Assembly: GCF_044755465.1 (NCBI RefSeq)
Contig: NZ_JBIVRB010000004.1
Coordinates: 62,001 to 126,000 of the forward strand
Length of the DNA: 64,000 nucleotides
DNA from: Peterkaempfera sp044755465
Lineage (GTDB): Bacteria > Actinomycetota > Actinomycetes > Streptomycetales > Streptomycetaceae
Direction of reading: 5' to 3'
In this document: positions 42,119-58,147 of the stretch, in pieces
How the letters are laid out: every line of letters starts with the position of its first letter
How positions within the stretch are numbered: the stretch's first letter is position 1
The notes under the pieces: generated by a model
The model's database searches: none
Seen by the model: only the letters and a program-made list of their open reading frames with translations
Told to the model about the DNA's origin: nothing
Program-made: the position numbers and the translations under genes

Positions 42119-42553
42119 ATGCCTCCCAAGAAGAAGAAGGTCACGGGGCTCATCAAGCTCCAGATCAACGCTGGTGCGGCCAACCCCGCGCCGCCGGTCG
42201 GCCCTGCGCTCGGCCAGCACGGCGTCAACATCATGGAGTTCTGCAAGGCGTACAACGCCGCCACCGAGTCGCAGCGCGGCATGGTGGTGCCGGTGGAGAT
42301 CACGGTCTACGAGGACCGTACCTTCACGTTCGTCACCAAGACTCCGCCGGCCGCTCGCCTGATCCTCAAGGCCGCGGGCGTGGAGAAGGGCTCCGGCGAG
42401 CCGCACAAGACCAAGGTCGCGAAGATCACCCGCGCCCAGGTCCGCGAGATCGCCACCACCAAGCTCCCCGACCTGAACGCCAACGACCTGGACCAGGCCG
42501 AGAAGATCATCGCCGGCACCGCCCGGTCGATGGGCGTCACCGTCGAGGGCTGA
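42119..42553 (+). CDS. rplK: 50S ribosomal protein L11
   Basis: This 144-residue protein starts at ATG 42119, with GGAG upstream. It has the L11 signatures IKLQINAGAANPAPPVGPALGQHGVNIMEFCKAYN and the C-terminal rRNA-binding region AREIATTKLPDLNANDLDQAEKIIAGTARSMG. It forms the stalk base with L10/L12, which is the target of thiostrepton. Confidence 0.97.
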   Translation: MPPKKKKVTGLIKLQINAGAANPAPPVGPALGQHGVNIMEFCKAYNAATESQRGMVVPVEITVYEDRTFTFVTKTPPAARLILKAAGVEKGSGEPHKTKVAKITRAQVREIATTKLPDLNANDLDQAEKIIAGTARSMGVTVEG

Positions 42554-42604
42554 GAACCGCCTCGGTTCTCGCAGTGGTAGGGCCAAGCGCTGGCCCGTAG
42601 CCAC
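42552..42604 (+). promoter_or_regulatory. two hairpins between rplK and rplA, possible L1 autoregulatory RNA
   Basis: GAGAACCG/CGGTTCTC (42552-42570) is followed by GGGCCA/TGGCCC flanked by bulged GTGG/CCAC pairing (42573-42604). L1 regulates its operon by binding mRNA in other bacteria. This site is a candidate from position and fold only. Confidence 0.3.
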
Positions 42605-42661
42605 CACGACTCCACAAGACCACGCGGCAGCAGCCGCAGAATGTCACCGCCAGGAGCAGCA

Positions 42662-43384
42662 GTGAAGCGCAGCAAGGCTCTCAACGCCGCGGCCACCAAG
42701 GTCGACCGCGAGCGTCTGTACGCCCCCCTCGAGGCCATCCGCCTCGCCAAGGAGACGTCCACCACCAAGTTCGACTCGACCGTCGAGGTCGCCATGCGCC
42801 TGGGTGTCGACCCGCGCAAGGCCGACCAGATGGTCCGCAGCACCGTGAACCTGCCGCACGGTACCGGCAAGACCGCTCGGGTCCTGGTCTTCGCGACCGG
42901 TGAGCGTGCGGCGGCCGCGGAGGCTGCGGGTGCCGACATCGTCGGTGCCGACGAGCTGATCGACGAGGTCGCCAAGGGCCGTCTGGACTTCGACGCCGTC
43001 GTCGCCACCCCGGACCTCATGGGCAAGGTCGGCCGCCTGGGCCGCGTGCTCGGTCCCCGTGGCCTGATGCCGAACCCGAAGACCGGCACCGTGACCCCGG
43101 ACGTGGCCAAGGCCGTGACCGAGATCAAGGGCGGCAAGATCGAGTTCCGCGTCGACAAGCACTCGAACCTGCACTTCATCATCGGCAAGGCGTCCTTCTC
43201 CGACGAGCAGCTGGTCGAGAACTACGCCGCCGCCCTCGACGAGGTGCTGCGGGCCAAGCCGTCCGCCGCCAAGGGCCGCTACATCAAGAAGACCACCGTG
43301 TCGACCACCATGGGCCCCGGTGTCCCGGTCGACCCGAACCGCACCCGCAACCTCCTCGTCGAGGAGGACCCCGCGTCCGTCTGA
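42662..43384 (+). CDS. rplA: 50S ribosomal protein L1
   Basis: The 240 residues start at GTG 42662, with AGGAG 5 nt upstream. L1 motifs are KADQMVRSTVNLPHGTGK, GRLGRVLGPRGLMPNPKTGTVTPDV and FRVDKHSNLHFIIGKASF. L1 binds 23S rRNA at the E-site stalk and represses its own operon in other bacteria. Confidence 0.97.
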   Translation: MKRSKALNAAATKVDRERLYAPLEAIRLAKETSTTKFDSTVEVAMRLGVDPRKADQMVRSTVNLPHGTGKTARVLVFATGERAAAAEAAGADIVGADELIDEVAKGRLDFDAVVATPDLMGKVGRLGRVLGPRGLMPNPKTGTVTPDVAKAVTEIKGGKIEFRVDKHSNLHFIIGKASFSDEQLVENYAAALDEVLRAKPSAAKGRYIKKTTVSTTMGPGVPVDPNRTRNLLVEEDPASV

Positions 43385-43405
43385 CGCGCAGGGTGAAGTC
43401 CGCCG

Positions 43406-43443
43406 GCGGGCCCCCGTTCCTGGGAACAGGATCGGGGGCCCGC
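43406..43443 (+). terminator. rplA terminator hairpin
   Basis: GCGGGCCCCCG and its exact complement form an 11-bp stem around TTCCTGGGAACAGGAT, 21 bp after the rplA stop. Confidence 0.75.
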
Positions 43444-43507
43444 TGTCATGCGCGCTCGGCTAGAGTCCGGAGCTGACACCGAACACCGGGACGGACCGAG
43501 GACACCC

Positions 43508-44308
43508 ATGCGCGCCCTACGCACCGCCGCTGCCGCCGTGGCGGTCGCCGTGCTGCTCGGCGGCACCGCGGGGTGCAGCGAGCGGCACCGGGAGCGGACG
43601 CCCGTGGAGGCGTTCCAGGCCGCGGCCAAGGTCATGGAGGCGGCGGGGGCGGCGAGCATAGCCCTGGAGAGGCACGACCCGGACCAGGGCCCCAGCACCG
43701 GCTCCGGGGTGCTCTCCTGGGGCAGCAGACCGGCCATGGACGTCGCTCTGCACGGCGGCTCCGGCGAGCTCAGGGTCCGCACGCTGGACGGCGTCGTCTA
43801 CCTGGGGACGGACGCGGCGGAGGCGGCCCGCCGGGGCGGCCTGCCGTGGACGAAGTACGACCCGGAGGTGCTGCCGGGCAGGACCGACCCGGCCGCCGTC
43901 TACTCCACCTGGAGCGAGCAGCTCAACCCCGCCTCCGACCTGGCGGCGCTGGCCCGGGTGGGGACGCTGCGCCGGGTGGGCGAAGAGCGGCTGGAGGCCA
44001 CCGACACGGTCCACTACCGGGGTGCGGCGGCGACCGGGGCGCTGGTCGGGGCGAGCGGCGCTCTGACGGCCGCCCAGCGGGCCGCGGTGCTCGCCGCGTA
44101 CCGGGAGCTGGGCGTCACCAGCATCACCGCCGACATCTGGATCAACGACCGGGACGAGGTCGTCCAGGAGCGGCGGACCTGCCGCTCCGCGTCCGGCGAC
44201 GCCACCACGACCACCCGCTACTCCCGGATCGGCGCGGAGGTGGACATCCAGGCGCCGCTGCCGGAGGAGACCTTCGACCTCAGCGGTACGGCTGAGGCAA
44301 CCGGGTGA
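43508..44308 (+). CDS. secreted lipoprotein, LppX/LprG-like, first of pair
   Basis: These 266 residues start at ATG 43508. The signal peptide MRALRTAAAAVAVAVLLGGTAGC has a lipobox at Cys23. The mature part (PVEAFQAAAKVMEAAGAASIALE, VDGVVYLG-type strand, YRELGVTSITADIWINDRDEVVQER) suggests the half-barrel seen in LppX/LprG-type actinobacterial lipoproteins. The function is unknown. It lies between rplA and rplJ, where streptomycetes commonly keep two lipoproteins. Confidence 0.82.
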   Translation: MRALRTAAAAVAVAVLLGGTAGCSERHRERTPVEAFQAAAKVMEAAGAASIALERHDPDQGPSTGSGVLSWGSRPAMDVALHGGSGELRVRTLDGVVYLGTDAAEAARRGGLPWTKYDPEVLPGRTDPAAVYSTWSEQLNPASDLAALARVGTLRRVGEERLEATDTVHYRGAAATGALVGASGALTAAQRAAVLAAYRELGVTSITADIWINDRDEVVQERRTCRSASGDATTTTRYSRIGAEVDIQAPLPEETFDLSGTAEATG

Positions 44309-44377
44309 CCGGTGGGGCGCGTCCTCGCTGTCGTAGTCAGCGAGCGAACACGTAGCGAACGTGTCTTAGGGGGCCCT

Positions 44378-45304
44378 GTGAAGCACATCCGTCTGGTCGG
44401 CGCGGCCACCGCCGCCGCCCTCGGCATCGTCGGCCTGGCCGGCTGCGGCAGCGGCGGCGGCAGCAGCCGCATCGGCGGCGCTGCCAAGAGCGAGTCGGCG
44501 GCGCCGCCGAGCGCCAAGGCCGGCGGTACCAAGGCCGGGCAGAGCCTCAGCGACACCCTGGCACTGGTGACCAAGTCCACCAAGGGCGCCAACTCGGCCA
44601 GGGTCTCCATGGTGGAGAAGCTCGGCAGCGCCGGTTCGATCAAGGCGTCCGGCGTGACCGCCTGGAACCCGATGGCCATGGACATCACGATGGACATGTC
44701 CGGCATCCAGGGCGCCGCCCAGTCCGGCCTGGACACCATGAAGCTCCGCATGACCGGCAATGTGATGTACATGAACATGGGCGCCCAGCTGGCCAAGGAG
44801 CTCGACGGCAAGCACTGGCTCCGGATGGACCTCTCCGAACTGGCCAAGACGCAGGGTGCGGCCGGGCAGCAGCTGCTGAGCCGGCTCGGCAACCAGAACG
44901 GCAGCCAGGACCCGACCCAGAGCGTGGGCCTGCTGACCAGCTCCGGGGACGTCAAGGAGGTCGGCAAGGAGACCCTGGACGGGGTGCTGACGACGCACTA
45001 CAGTGGTCGGCTGGACGTGGCCGCGCTGGTGGCCGAGCAGGGCACCCTGAAGGGCATGACCGCCAGCCAGCGCGAGCAGTTCCAGCAGCAGATGTCGGCT
45101 GCGGGGGTGAAGACCATGGCGGTCGACCTCTGGGTCAACCCCGACAACCGGCCGGTCAAGGTGCACGAGACGGCGCAGGGCGCCACCGGGCCGATCGACA
45201 TCGTCCTGACGTACTCGGACTACGGCACGCCCGTGCATGTGCAGGCGCCGCCGGCGTCCGACACCGAGGACTACGCCAAGGTGCTCGCCAAGACCTCCTC
45301 CTGA
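44378..45304 (+). CDS. secreted lipoprotein, LppX/LprG-like, second of pair
   Basis: The 308 residues start at GTG 44378, with AGGGGG upstream. The signal peptide ends at the lipobox VGLAGC (Cys25). A Ser/Gly/Ala-rich linker precedes the domain (LSDTLALVTKSTKGANSARVSM, MRMTG-type strands NVMYMNMGAQLAKELDGKHW, MAVDLWVNPDNRPVKVHE). The same motif order in the first lipoprotein (SITADIWINDRDEVVQE) marks them as diverged duplicates. A ligand such as a lipid is possible by family analogy. Confidence 0.84.
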   Translation: MKHIRLVGAATAAALGIVGLAGCGSGGGSSRIGGAAKSESAAPPSAKAGGTKAGQSLSDTLALVTKSTKGANSARVSMVEKLGSAGSIKASGVTAWNPMAMDITMDMSGIQGAAQSGLDTMKLRMTGNVMYMNMGAQLAKELDGKHWLRMDLSELAKTQGAAGQQLLSRLGNQNGSQDPTQSVGLLTSSGDVKEVGKETLDGVLTTHYSGRLDVAALVAEQGTLKGMTASQREQFQQQMSAAGVKTMAVDLWVNPDNRPVKVHETAQGATGPIDIVLTYSDYGTPVHVQAPPASDTEDYAKVLAKTSS

Positions 45305-45643
45305 CGCGAGGCGCCCGTCCGGGCGGTCCCGGAGGTGCGATTTGCCCGGGACCGCCCCTGTCGCCTAACCTGAGCAACGCCAAAGACCGCTGGTCGTTGC
45401 CGTGTGCCCGCAAGGGTCGTACGGCGACCGAAGGATCTGCGAACGAAGTGCAGACGGCCTGCGCAGGTGTGACTGGAGCTTGGCCTCCGTCTCCTTCGGG
45501 AGTCGTCGAGGTCGTCCCGAGCCCCGTGCGCCTGCGCGCCGGGGCTCTTCTCGTTCTCCCAGCCTCCTTCCCAGGGGACCGGCACACCAGGTCGACTTTC
45601 GAACGGTCGGCCGAATCGACGTCACGGAAGGAGGCGTAAGCCT
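45305..45643 (+). promoter_or_regulatory. rplJ-rplL leader region (L10 leader-like)
   Basis: The 339-bp region before rplJ holds no gene. A weak promoter (TTGCCC 45342-45347, 18 bp, TAACCT 45366-45371) would give a leader of about 265 nt. It ends in a GAGCCCC/GGGGCTC hairpin (45519-45547) followed by TTCTCGTTCTC, the layout of an L10/L12-controlled leader with an attenuator. No coding potential was found in it. Confidence 0.55.
45321..45357 (+). terminator. lipoprotein gene terminator hairpin
   Basis: GGGCGGTCCCGG and its exact complement form a 12-bp stem with a 13-nt loop, 16 bp after the stop. Confidence 0.65.
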
Positions 45644-46210
45644 ATGGCGAGGCCCGACAAGTCTGCCGCTGTCGCGGAGCTCACGGACCAGTTCCGCAGC
45701 TCCAACGCGGCCGTGCTGACCGAGTACCGCGGTCTGACCGTGGCGCAGCTGAAGACGCTGCGCCGCTCGCTGGGTGACAACGCCCATTACGCCGTGGTGA
45801 AGAACACGCTGACCAAGATCGCTGCCAATGAGGCCGGGATCACCGAGCTCGACGACCTGTTCACAGGTCCGACGGCTGTCGCCTTCGTCACCGGTGACCC
45901 GGTGGAGTCGGCGAAGGGTCTGCGCGACTTCGCCAAGGAGAACCCCGCTCTCATCATCAAGGGCGGTGTCCTTGACGGCAAGGCGCTGTCCGCCGATGAG
46001 ATCAAGAAGCTCGCGGACCTCGAGTCCCGCGAGGTGCTGCTCGCCAAGCTGGCGGGTGGCCTGAAGGCGTCCATGGCCAAGGCCGCGGCGACCTTCCAGG
46101 CTCCCCTCACGCAGTTCGCCCGCACCGCGGAGGCTCTGCGCAGCAAGAAGGACGAGCAGGGCGGTGCCGGTGCGCCGGCTCCCGCCGCCGAGGACGCCGC
46201 CGCCGAGTGA
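45644..46210 (+). CDS. rplJ: 50S ribosomal protein L10
   Basis: These 188 residues start at ATG 45644, with GGAGG upstream. L10 features are MARPDKSAAVAELTDQF, VLTEYRGLTVAQLKTLRRSL and HYAVVKNTLTKIAAN. The C-terminal helix that carries the L7/L12 dimers is followed by a disordered Ala/Pro/Glu tail. It also represses its own leader in other bacteria. Confidence 0.97.
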   Translation: MARPDKSAAVAELTDQFRSSNAAVLTEYRGLTVAQLKTLRRSLGDNAHYAVVKNTLTKIAANEAGITELDDLFTGPTAVAFVTGDPVESAKGLRDFAKENPALIIKGGVLDGKALSADEIKKLADLESREVLLAKLAGGLKASMAKAAATFQAPLTQFARTAEALRSKKDEQGGAGAPAPAAEDAAAE

Positions 46211-46318
46211 TCGGCGGGCTCACGCCCTCGCAGCGGGCCCGTCTACGCGGTTGCCGCAAGGCATACGCCCGCCGACATGTACATCCGGCACCTGCCGATT
46301 GAGTGGAAGGACGCCATC

Positions 46319-46702
46319 ATGGCGAAGCTGTCCCAGGACGAGCTGCTCGAGCAGTTCGGCGACATGACCCTGATCGAGCTCTCCGAGTTCGTGAAGGCGT
46401 TCGAGGAGAAGTTCGACGTCAAGGCCGCCGCCCCGGTCGCCGCCGTCGCCGCCGCCCCCGGTGCCGCCGCCGCCGAGGCCGTCGAGGAGCAGGACGAGTT
46501 CGACGTCATCCTCGAGTCCGCCGGTGACAAGAAGATCCAGGTCATCAAGGAGGTGCGCGCCCTGACCTCCCTCGGCCTGAAGGAGGCCAAGGACCTCGTT
46601 GACGGCACCCCGAAGCCGGTCCTGGAGAAGGTCAAGAAGGAGGACGCCGAGAAGGCGAAGGCCGCCCTCGAGGCCGCCGGCGCCAAGGTCACCGTCAAGT
46701 GA
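46319..46702 (+). CDS. rplL: 50S ribosomal protein L7/L12
   Basis: These 127 residues start at ATG 46319, with AAGGA 7 nt upstream; an upstream ATG at 46277 lacks conservation. The N-terminal dimerisation helix (LSQDELLEQFGDMTLIELSEFVKAFEEKF), Ala-rich hinge and C-terminal EFDVILESAGDKKIQVIKEVR / LKEAKDLVDGTPKPV domain are all present. It recruits translation GTPases. Confidence 0.97.
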   Translation: MAKLSQDELLEQFGDMTLIELSEFVKAFEEKFDVKAAAPVAAVAAAPGAAAAEAVEEQDEFDVILESAGDKKIQVIKEVRALTSLGLKEAKDLVDGTPKPVLEKVKKEDAEKAKAALEAAGAKVTVK

Positions 46703-46752
46703 CCTCGGTCTCCTGACCGCAGTCTCAAGACTGCCGCCCCTGGTGGGCGTCG

Positions 46753-46796
46753 GGCCGGGACGGCCACCCCTCGCGGGGTGGCCGTCCCGGCCTTTT
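46753..46796 (+). terminator. rplJ-rplL terminator
   Basis: An 18-bp perfect stem (GGCCGGGACGGCCACCCC and its complement) has a TCGC loop and a TTTT tail. It is the clearest intrinsic terminator in the window. Confidence 0.93.
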
Positions 46797-47230
46797 CCAC
46801 GTTCGGTTCCGGCCGAAAAAATCGGTCGGGTGAGCGTGCGGCGCACCTCTGGTCGGACGCTGCGGCCGGGCCGCCGTCCGGGGTGCTCGGCCCGGTCGGC
46901 GGCGCCCGGTAGGGTGATCACTGCCGTCGCCGCACGCCCCTCACCACGGGTTCCGTGCTGCTGTGGCGGCCCTGGCAGGTGGCGCTCGTGACGACCTCCG
47001 CCACGCTGGGCCCTTGACGAACCGGACGCAGCGCGCAATTCTCAGGACGCGTGGTCACTCCGTCCGCCCCGGCATGCATGAAGTGGGCTCGTGACGGGAA
47101 GTGAACACGGCGTGAGATGTGCGGCCTTTCCGAGGGGCCGCGCAGACAGGCAGGAACCGCCCTGCAGGCCGCCCCGAGGGGGGCGGTCCGCATGAGGAGG
47201 GGGTCTCAGATTCGGTCTCCGAATCAGAGC

Positions 47231-47259
47231 TGGACAGCAGTGTGCCGAATGGCTACACT
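47231..47259 (+). promoter_or_regulatory. rpoB promoter
   Basis: TGGACA (47231-47236) and TACACT (47254-47259) have a 17-bp spacer, close to the vegetative sigma consensus. Confidence 0.75.
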
Positions 47260-47466
47260 GTCCCTTTGCGCTGCCTGTTAGCTGCTCCGTGACTCGTCGC
47301 CCGGAGTTCGCACTGCCCTGAACAGGGGCGGCCCCCGACCGAGAATCCGTTCCGACCAGGAGAAACCTCCTGGTGGCAGGTTCTCGCAACGGTCGGGGAG
47401 CCGATCTCTGGGAAGGTCGGGCCCGGTACGCGCGTAGTGAGTCCGAGCCCTCGGAAGGACCCCCTC

Positions 47467-50943
<3,477 letters not shown>

Positions 50944-50952
50944 CGGAGGTTG

Positions 50953-50983
50953 GGCCGGCCGGCTCCCCGTGAGCCGGCCGGCC
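50953..50983 (+). terminator. strong hairpin in the rpoB-rpoC spacer
   Basis: A 13-bp perfect stem (GGCCGGCCGGCTC and complement) with loop CCCGT starts 10 bp after the rpoB stop. There is no T-run, so it may be an RNA processing or partial attenuation site. Confidence 0.5.
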
Positions 50984-51073
50984 GCCCCATCGACCCCCTC
51001 AGACCAGACGAAAGACTCGACCCCTGACTCGTATCAACGTCGGGGGAGACCCCGAAGGTGGGCTTGACAAAAA

Positions 51074-54967
<3,894 letters not shown>

Positions 54968-54983
54968 GTCACCCCCTGACCGC

Positions 54984-55018
54984 AAGGGCGGCCACCCCCA
55001 CCGGGGGCGGCCGCCCTT
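54984..55018 (+). terminator. rpoBC terminator hairpin
   Basis: AAGGGCGGCC and GGCCGCCCTT enclose an inner CCCCC/GGGGG stem, 17 bp after the rpoC stop. Confidence 0.8.
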
Positions 55019-55088
55019 CGGCGTTCCGGAACGGGAGGCGGTATCGGTGGGATCACGTGGTATCGCTGGGTATCGTGCAGCTGTGGCC

Positions 55089-55283
55089 ATGACCCTGCGG
55101 CTCAGCGAAGCTGATGACAAGTTGCTCACCGAGTGGGCGAGGATCGAGAAGCGCTCCAAGCAGGAGATCGTCACCGAGGCGGTCCACGCCTATCTGACCC
55201 GGCGCACCGAGCTGTCCGAGAAGGCGCTCGACCGGGTCATGGCAGAGGACGAGGAGCTGCTCGACCGGCTGGCCGAGCAGTGA
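55089..55283 (+). CDS. ribbon-helix-helix antitoxin-like protein
   Basis: These 64 residues start at ATG 55089; GTG 55083 would add two residues. It begins MTLRLSEADDKLLTEWARIEKRSKQEIVTEAVHAYLTRR, a CopG/Arc-type RHH DNA-binding domain, followed by an acidic helix (AEDEELLDRLAEQ) of the kind that wraps a toxin. The stop overlaps the remains of a Doc gene, GTG 55280, which fits a former antitoxin-toxin operon. It may survive as a small repressor without a live partner. Confidence 0.75.
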   Translation: MTLRLSEADDKLLTEWARIEKRSKQEIVTEAVHAYLTRRTELSEKALDRVMAEDEELLDRLAEQ

Positions 55284-55620
55284 TCGAATAGCTCAAACTG
55301 CCCGAGCTGCTGGTGATCGCCGCCCGTGTCCAGGGCGGTGCCGAGCCCGCAGTCCGGGACTACGATCTGATCGAAGCGGCCCCGGCCCGCCCGCAGGTCA
55401 CCGTGTTCGGGGCCGACGCTTACCCGGCCCCCATGAGAAGGCCGCCGCGCTGCTGCACTCCCTGGCCCGCAACCATGCTCTGGTGGACGGCAACAAACGC
55501 ACCGCCTGGGTCGCCACCAGGGTGTTCCACTCCGCCGAAGCACTGGTCCTCGCTGCGGCCCGGGGCGAGTCGGACGTACCCGAGATCGCCAAGTCGTTCG
55601 CCCTCTGGTCGGCCACCTAG
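55280..55620 (+). pseudogene. doc: Doc/Fic-family toxin pseudogene
   Basis: Reading from GTG 55280 gives V-I-E-stop-LKLPELLVIAARVQGG: codon 4 is TAG where Doc proteins usually have an aromatic residue. The frame continues as VRDYDLIEAAPARPQVTVFGADAYP, then a one-base deletion near 55427 shifts it. Restored, it reads HEKAAALLHSLARNHALVDGNKRTAW, with the complete Fic/Doc motif HxLxDGNKR. After VATRVFHSAEALVLAAARG about 10-15 residues of the usual Doc sequence seem missing before the TAG at 55618-55620. It cannot make a full toxin. Confidence 0.85.
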
Positions 55621-57977
55621 CCGGCGTCCGGGGCGAGGAGTTTGGCGGCCAGGGTGGCGGCGCTGCCACGGGTGGGGCCGCCGTGCTGCTCGGCCTGGGT
55701 GAGGGACGGCATGGTGGCCGGGGCGCGCTCGGTGGCGGCCCGCTCCACCACCGTGGTCCCGGAGGCCGCCTCCAGCACCGGGGCGTAGCCCGCAGCCCGC
55801 AGCGCGGCCAGCGTGGCGTCCGGGTCGGCGGCGCTGACCAGGACGGTGGGGGCGATCCGGCGCAGCCCCAGCCGGGCCAGCGCCCGGGTCCGGGAGAGCT
55901 CCAGGATCAGCGCCTCGTCGTCCGAGCGTACGCAGCACGCGGAGCGCACCACCCGCATCCGGCCGTGGGTGCGGGCGGTGTCCTTGACCAGGTACTCCAG
56001 CGGCTGGGGGAGCGGCAGCCCGTCCGCCGACACCTCGGTCAGCCGCTGGAGCAGGTCGGCCGCGTCCAGCCCGCCGTCCAGCGCCCGGCGCACCGAGGCG
56101 GCGGTGATCCGCCAGACCACCGCGTGCCCCTCCGACTCACGGGTCGCGCAGCCGGAGAGCAGCTCGGTCAGCTCCGGCGAGGCCGCACCCGCCACCACCG
56201 CCGTCAGATCGGCCTGGAAGCGCACCGTGGTCTGCGGCGGGGGCAGCAGCTCGGTGAGGGCCGCCGCCAGCCCCCGGACCGCCTCCGCCACGGCCGGGTG
56301 GGCGTGCAGCCGGGGTCCCGCGCCCGGTACGGCGGGGAAGTAGCGGTACGCGCCGGTGCGCAGCAGAGCCAGCACGGCGCGCCCGACCGGCGTGAGCGCC
56401 CCGTGCGCGACCACGCCGAGCAGCGCCGCCTCCGCCAGGGTGTCCCGGGCCCGCCCGGCCAGGTCCAGCCCCGGCGCCAGGTCGATCGGCCGGAACCACG
56501 CGGCGCGGGCCAGCAGCCCGTCCAACGCTGCTGACCCCGCCTCCGGCCCTGTCGCCGGCCCCTGCCCCGGCGGCAGCCCGTCCAGCGCCGCCAGCAGCGC
56601 CAGCCGCAGCGGCACCGCGAGCGGGTCCTGCGGGGCGACCAGCGCCACCGGGGTCTGCTCCTCGTCCGGCCAGTGGCTGAACACCTCCGGAACCACCGCC
56701 CAGGTGGCCAGCAGCGGCAGCAGCCGGTCGGCGGGCGCCGCCGCCAGCCAGCCGTCGTACCGCTCCGTCGGCACGATCCGGGCCGGCGGCGGCGGAGCGG
56801 GCCGCCGCCCCCGCGTCTTCGGCGGCTCGTCGCGCACCGGCGCCAGCAGATCGGCGTTGGCCGCCAGGTCCAGCCAGAGCCGGGTCTGCGCCTCCGGTAC
56901 GCCGGCCGCCTTCGCCAGCCGCCGGGTGTCCCGCACCGCGATGCCGCCCGCCTTGCGCACCGCCGGCGGCTGCTCCGCCACCGCCCGCAGCAGCAGCTCC
57001 ACCCGAGACGCCGCCGCCCCGGCCGCCGCCTGCGCCTCGCCCGCCGCGCCCGGCGGCAGCGGCAGCAGCCCGGCCACCGGCGGCGGCGCGGGGTCGAACG
57101 CCACCCCCGTCCGCTCGGTGCGCAGCGCCTCGGCCACCTCCCGGGGCAGCTCCACCAGGTCCGTACCGGCAGGCAGCAGCAGCCCCCGCGCCGCCAGCCA
57201 GTCGGCGCCCGGATCGCCCGACCCGGCGGCCCGGAACAGGAACCTGGTACTCCCCTGCGTGTAGTAGCCGTACTGGGCCGCGAAGCAGCGGGCGGCCAGC
57301 ACCGGCGGCCCGGGGACCAGCCGCGCCAGCAGCTCCAGCGCCGCCGGCGGAGCCCCCGCCACCAGCGCCCGCACCTCGGCCGGGTCGCCGAGCAGCGCGG
57401 TGACGGCCCGCTGCGCCGCGTCCCGGGTGCTGACCCGGGGCAGCCCCAGCTCGGCGGCGATCCGGTGCACCTCGGCCGCGTTGAAGGCGTCGGACAGCAG
57501 CCGGTCGACCGGCCGCCCCAGCCCGCGCAGCTCGGCGGCCCGCCGGTGCACCAGCGCCGGCACCGCCAGCGCGGAGCCGTGCGGCGGCAGCAGCAGCGCC
57601 CGCTCCGCCAGCCGCTCCAGGCACCGTACGGCGGCCCGCCGCGCGTCCGGGCCGCCGCCGCCGAGCTCGTCCAGCAGCTCCGCGCGGCGCACCGCCCGCT
57701 CGGCCGGGTCCACCCCGGGGTCGGCGCACGGCCCGTGGCGGCGGTCGGCCAGCTGCGCCACCGCCGCGAGCACCTGGAGCTCGGCCTGGTCGAGCTGCCT
57801 GAGCGCCCGTGCCGTGGAGTGGTCGCCCAGCAGGTGCCCGGCGAGCCCGGCGAGTGAGCCGAGGGCCCGCCCGTCGTACGCGGCGGCGGCGGGCAGGCCG
57901 CGCTGCCGGAGCAGTTCGGTGAGCTGTTCGGGGGTACGGCCGGCGAGCCAGGCCCGAAGCGCGGAGGAGCTGTGCAT
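55617..57977 (-). CDS. helicase-associated (XPB/Helicase_C_3-like) domain protein
   Basis: These 786 residues start at ATG 57977. It has no helicase motor motifs. The N-terminal half is helical (SALRAWLAGRTPEQLTELLRQRG, LRQLDQAELQVLAAVAQLAD), and the C-terminal region LLPPPQTTVRFQADLTAVVAGAASPELTELL, then WRITAASVRRALDGGLDAADLLQRLTE and YLVKDTARTHGRMRVVRSACCVRSDD, matches the helicase-associated domain often found beside actinobacterial XPB-type helicases. It may assist DNA repair, but the partner helicase is not here. The stop codon shares the CTAG with the end of the Doc remnant on the other strand. Confidence 0.8.
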   Translation of the reverse strand: MHSSSALRAWLAGRTPEQLTELLRQRGLPAAAAYDGRALGSLAGLAGHLLGDHSTARALRQLDQAELQVLAAVAQLADRRHGPCADPGVDPAERAVRRAELLDELGGGGPDARRAAVRCLERLAERALLLPPHGSALAVPALVHRRAAELRGLGRPVDRLLSDAFNAAEVHRIAAELGLPRVSTRDAAQRAVTALLGDPAEVRALVAGAPPAALELLARLVPGPPVLAARCFAAQYGYYTQGSTRFLFRAAGSGDPGADWLAARGLLLPAGTDLVELPREVAEALRTERTGVAFDPAPPPVAGLLPLPPGAAGEAQAAAGAAASRVELLLRAVAEQPPAVRKAGGIAVRDTRRLAKAAGVPEAQTRLWLDLAANADLLAPVRDEPPKTRGRRPAPPPPARIVPTERYDGWLAAAPADRLLPLLATWAVVPEVFSHWPDEEQTPVALVAPQDPLAVPLRLALLAALDGLPPGQGPATGPEAGSAALDGLLARAAWFRPIDLAPGLDLAGRARDTLAEAALLGVVAHGALTPVGRAVLALLRTGAYRYFPAVPGAGPRLHAHPAVAEAVRGLAAALTELLPPPQTTVRFQADLTAVVAGAASPELTELLSGCATRESEGHAVVWRITAASVRRALDGGLDAADLLQRLTEVSADGLPLPQPLEYLVKDTARTHGRMRVVRSACCVRSDDEALILELSRTRALARLGLRRIAPTVLVSAADPDATLAALRAAGYAPVLEAASGTTVVERAATERAPATMPSLTQAEQHGGPTRGSAATLAAKLLAPDAG

Positions 57978-58147
57978 GGGGAGCAGCCTAGAAGGCCGCG
58001 GGGCGTGGTCCGGCGCGGTTTGACGGCGGCGGGGTGGACCTGGCACCACCCCGGGTTCGGGTCCCAAGGCCAGTGATCGCCTCCGGGTGGCTGGGTCAGA
58101 CTGGCACGGTCGGGATCGGATGGTCCGCAGGGCGAAGGGGTGCGTGC

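Larger units (their letters stand above)
46703..47466 (+). other. rplL-rpoB intergenic region and rpoB leader
   Basis: The 764 bp contain the rplL terminator, a possible distal promoter (TTGACG 47014-47019 with a poor -10) and the main rpoB promoter at 47231-47259. No gene is supported; the long antisense frames here are compositional. The rpoB leader is about 200 nt. Confidence 0.6.

Noticed and set aside
55089..55620. Active toxin-antitoxin system
   Set aside because: The Doc frame has a TAG at codon 4 and a frameshift, so no full toxin can be made unless the sequence is wrong.
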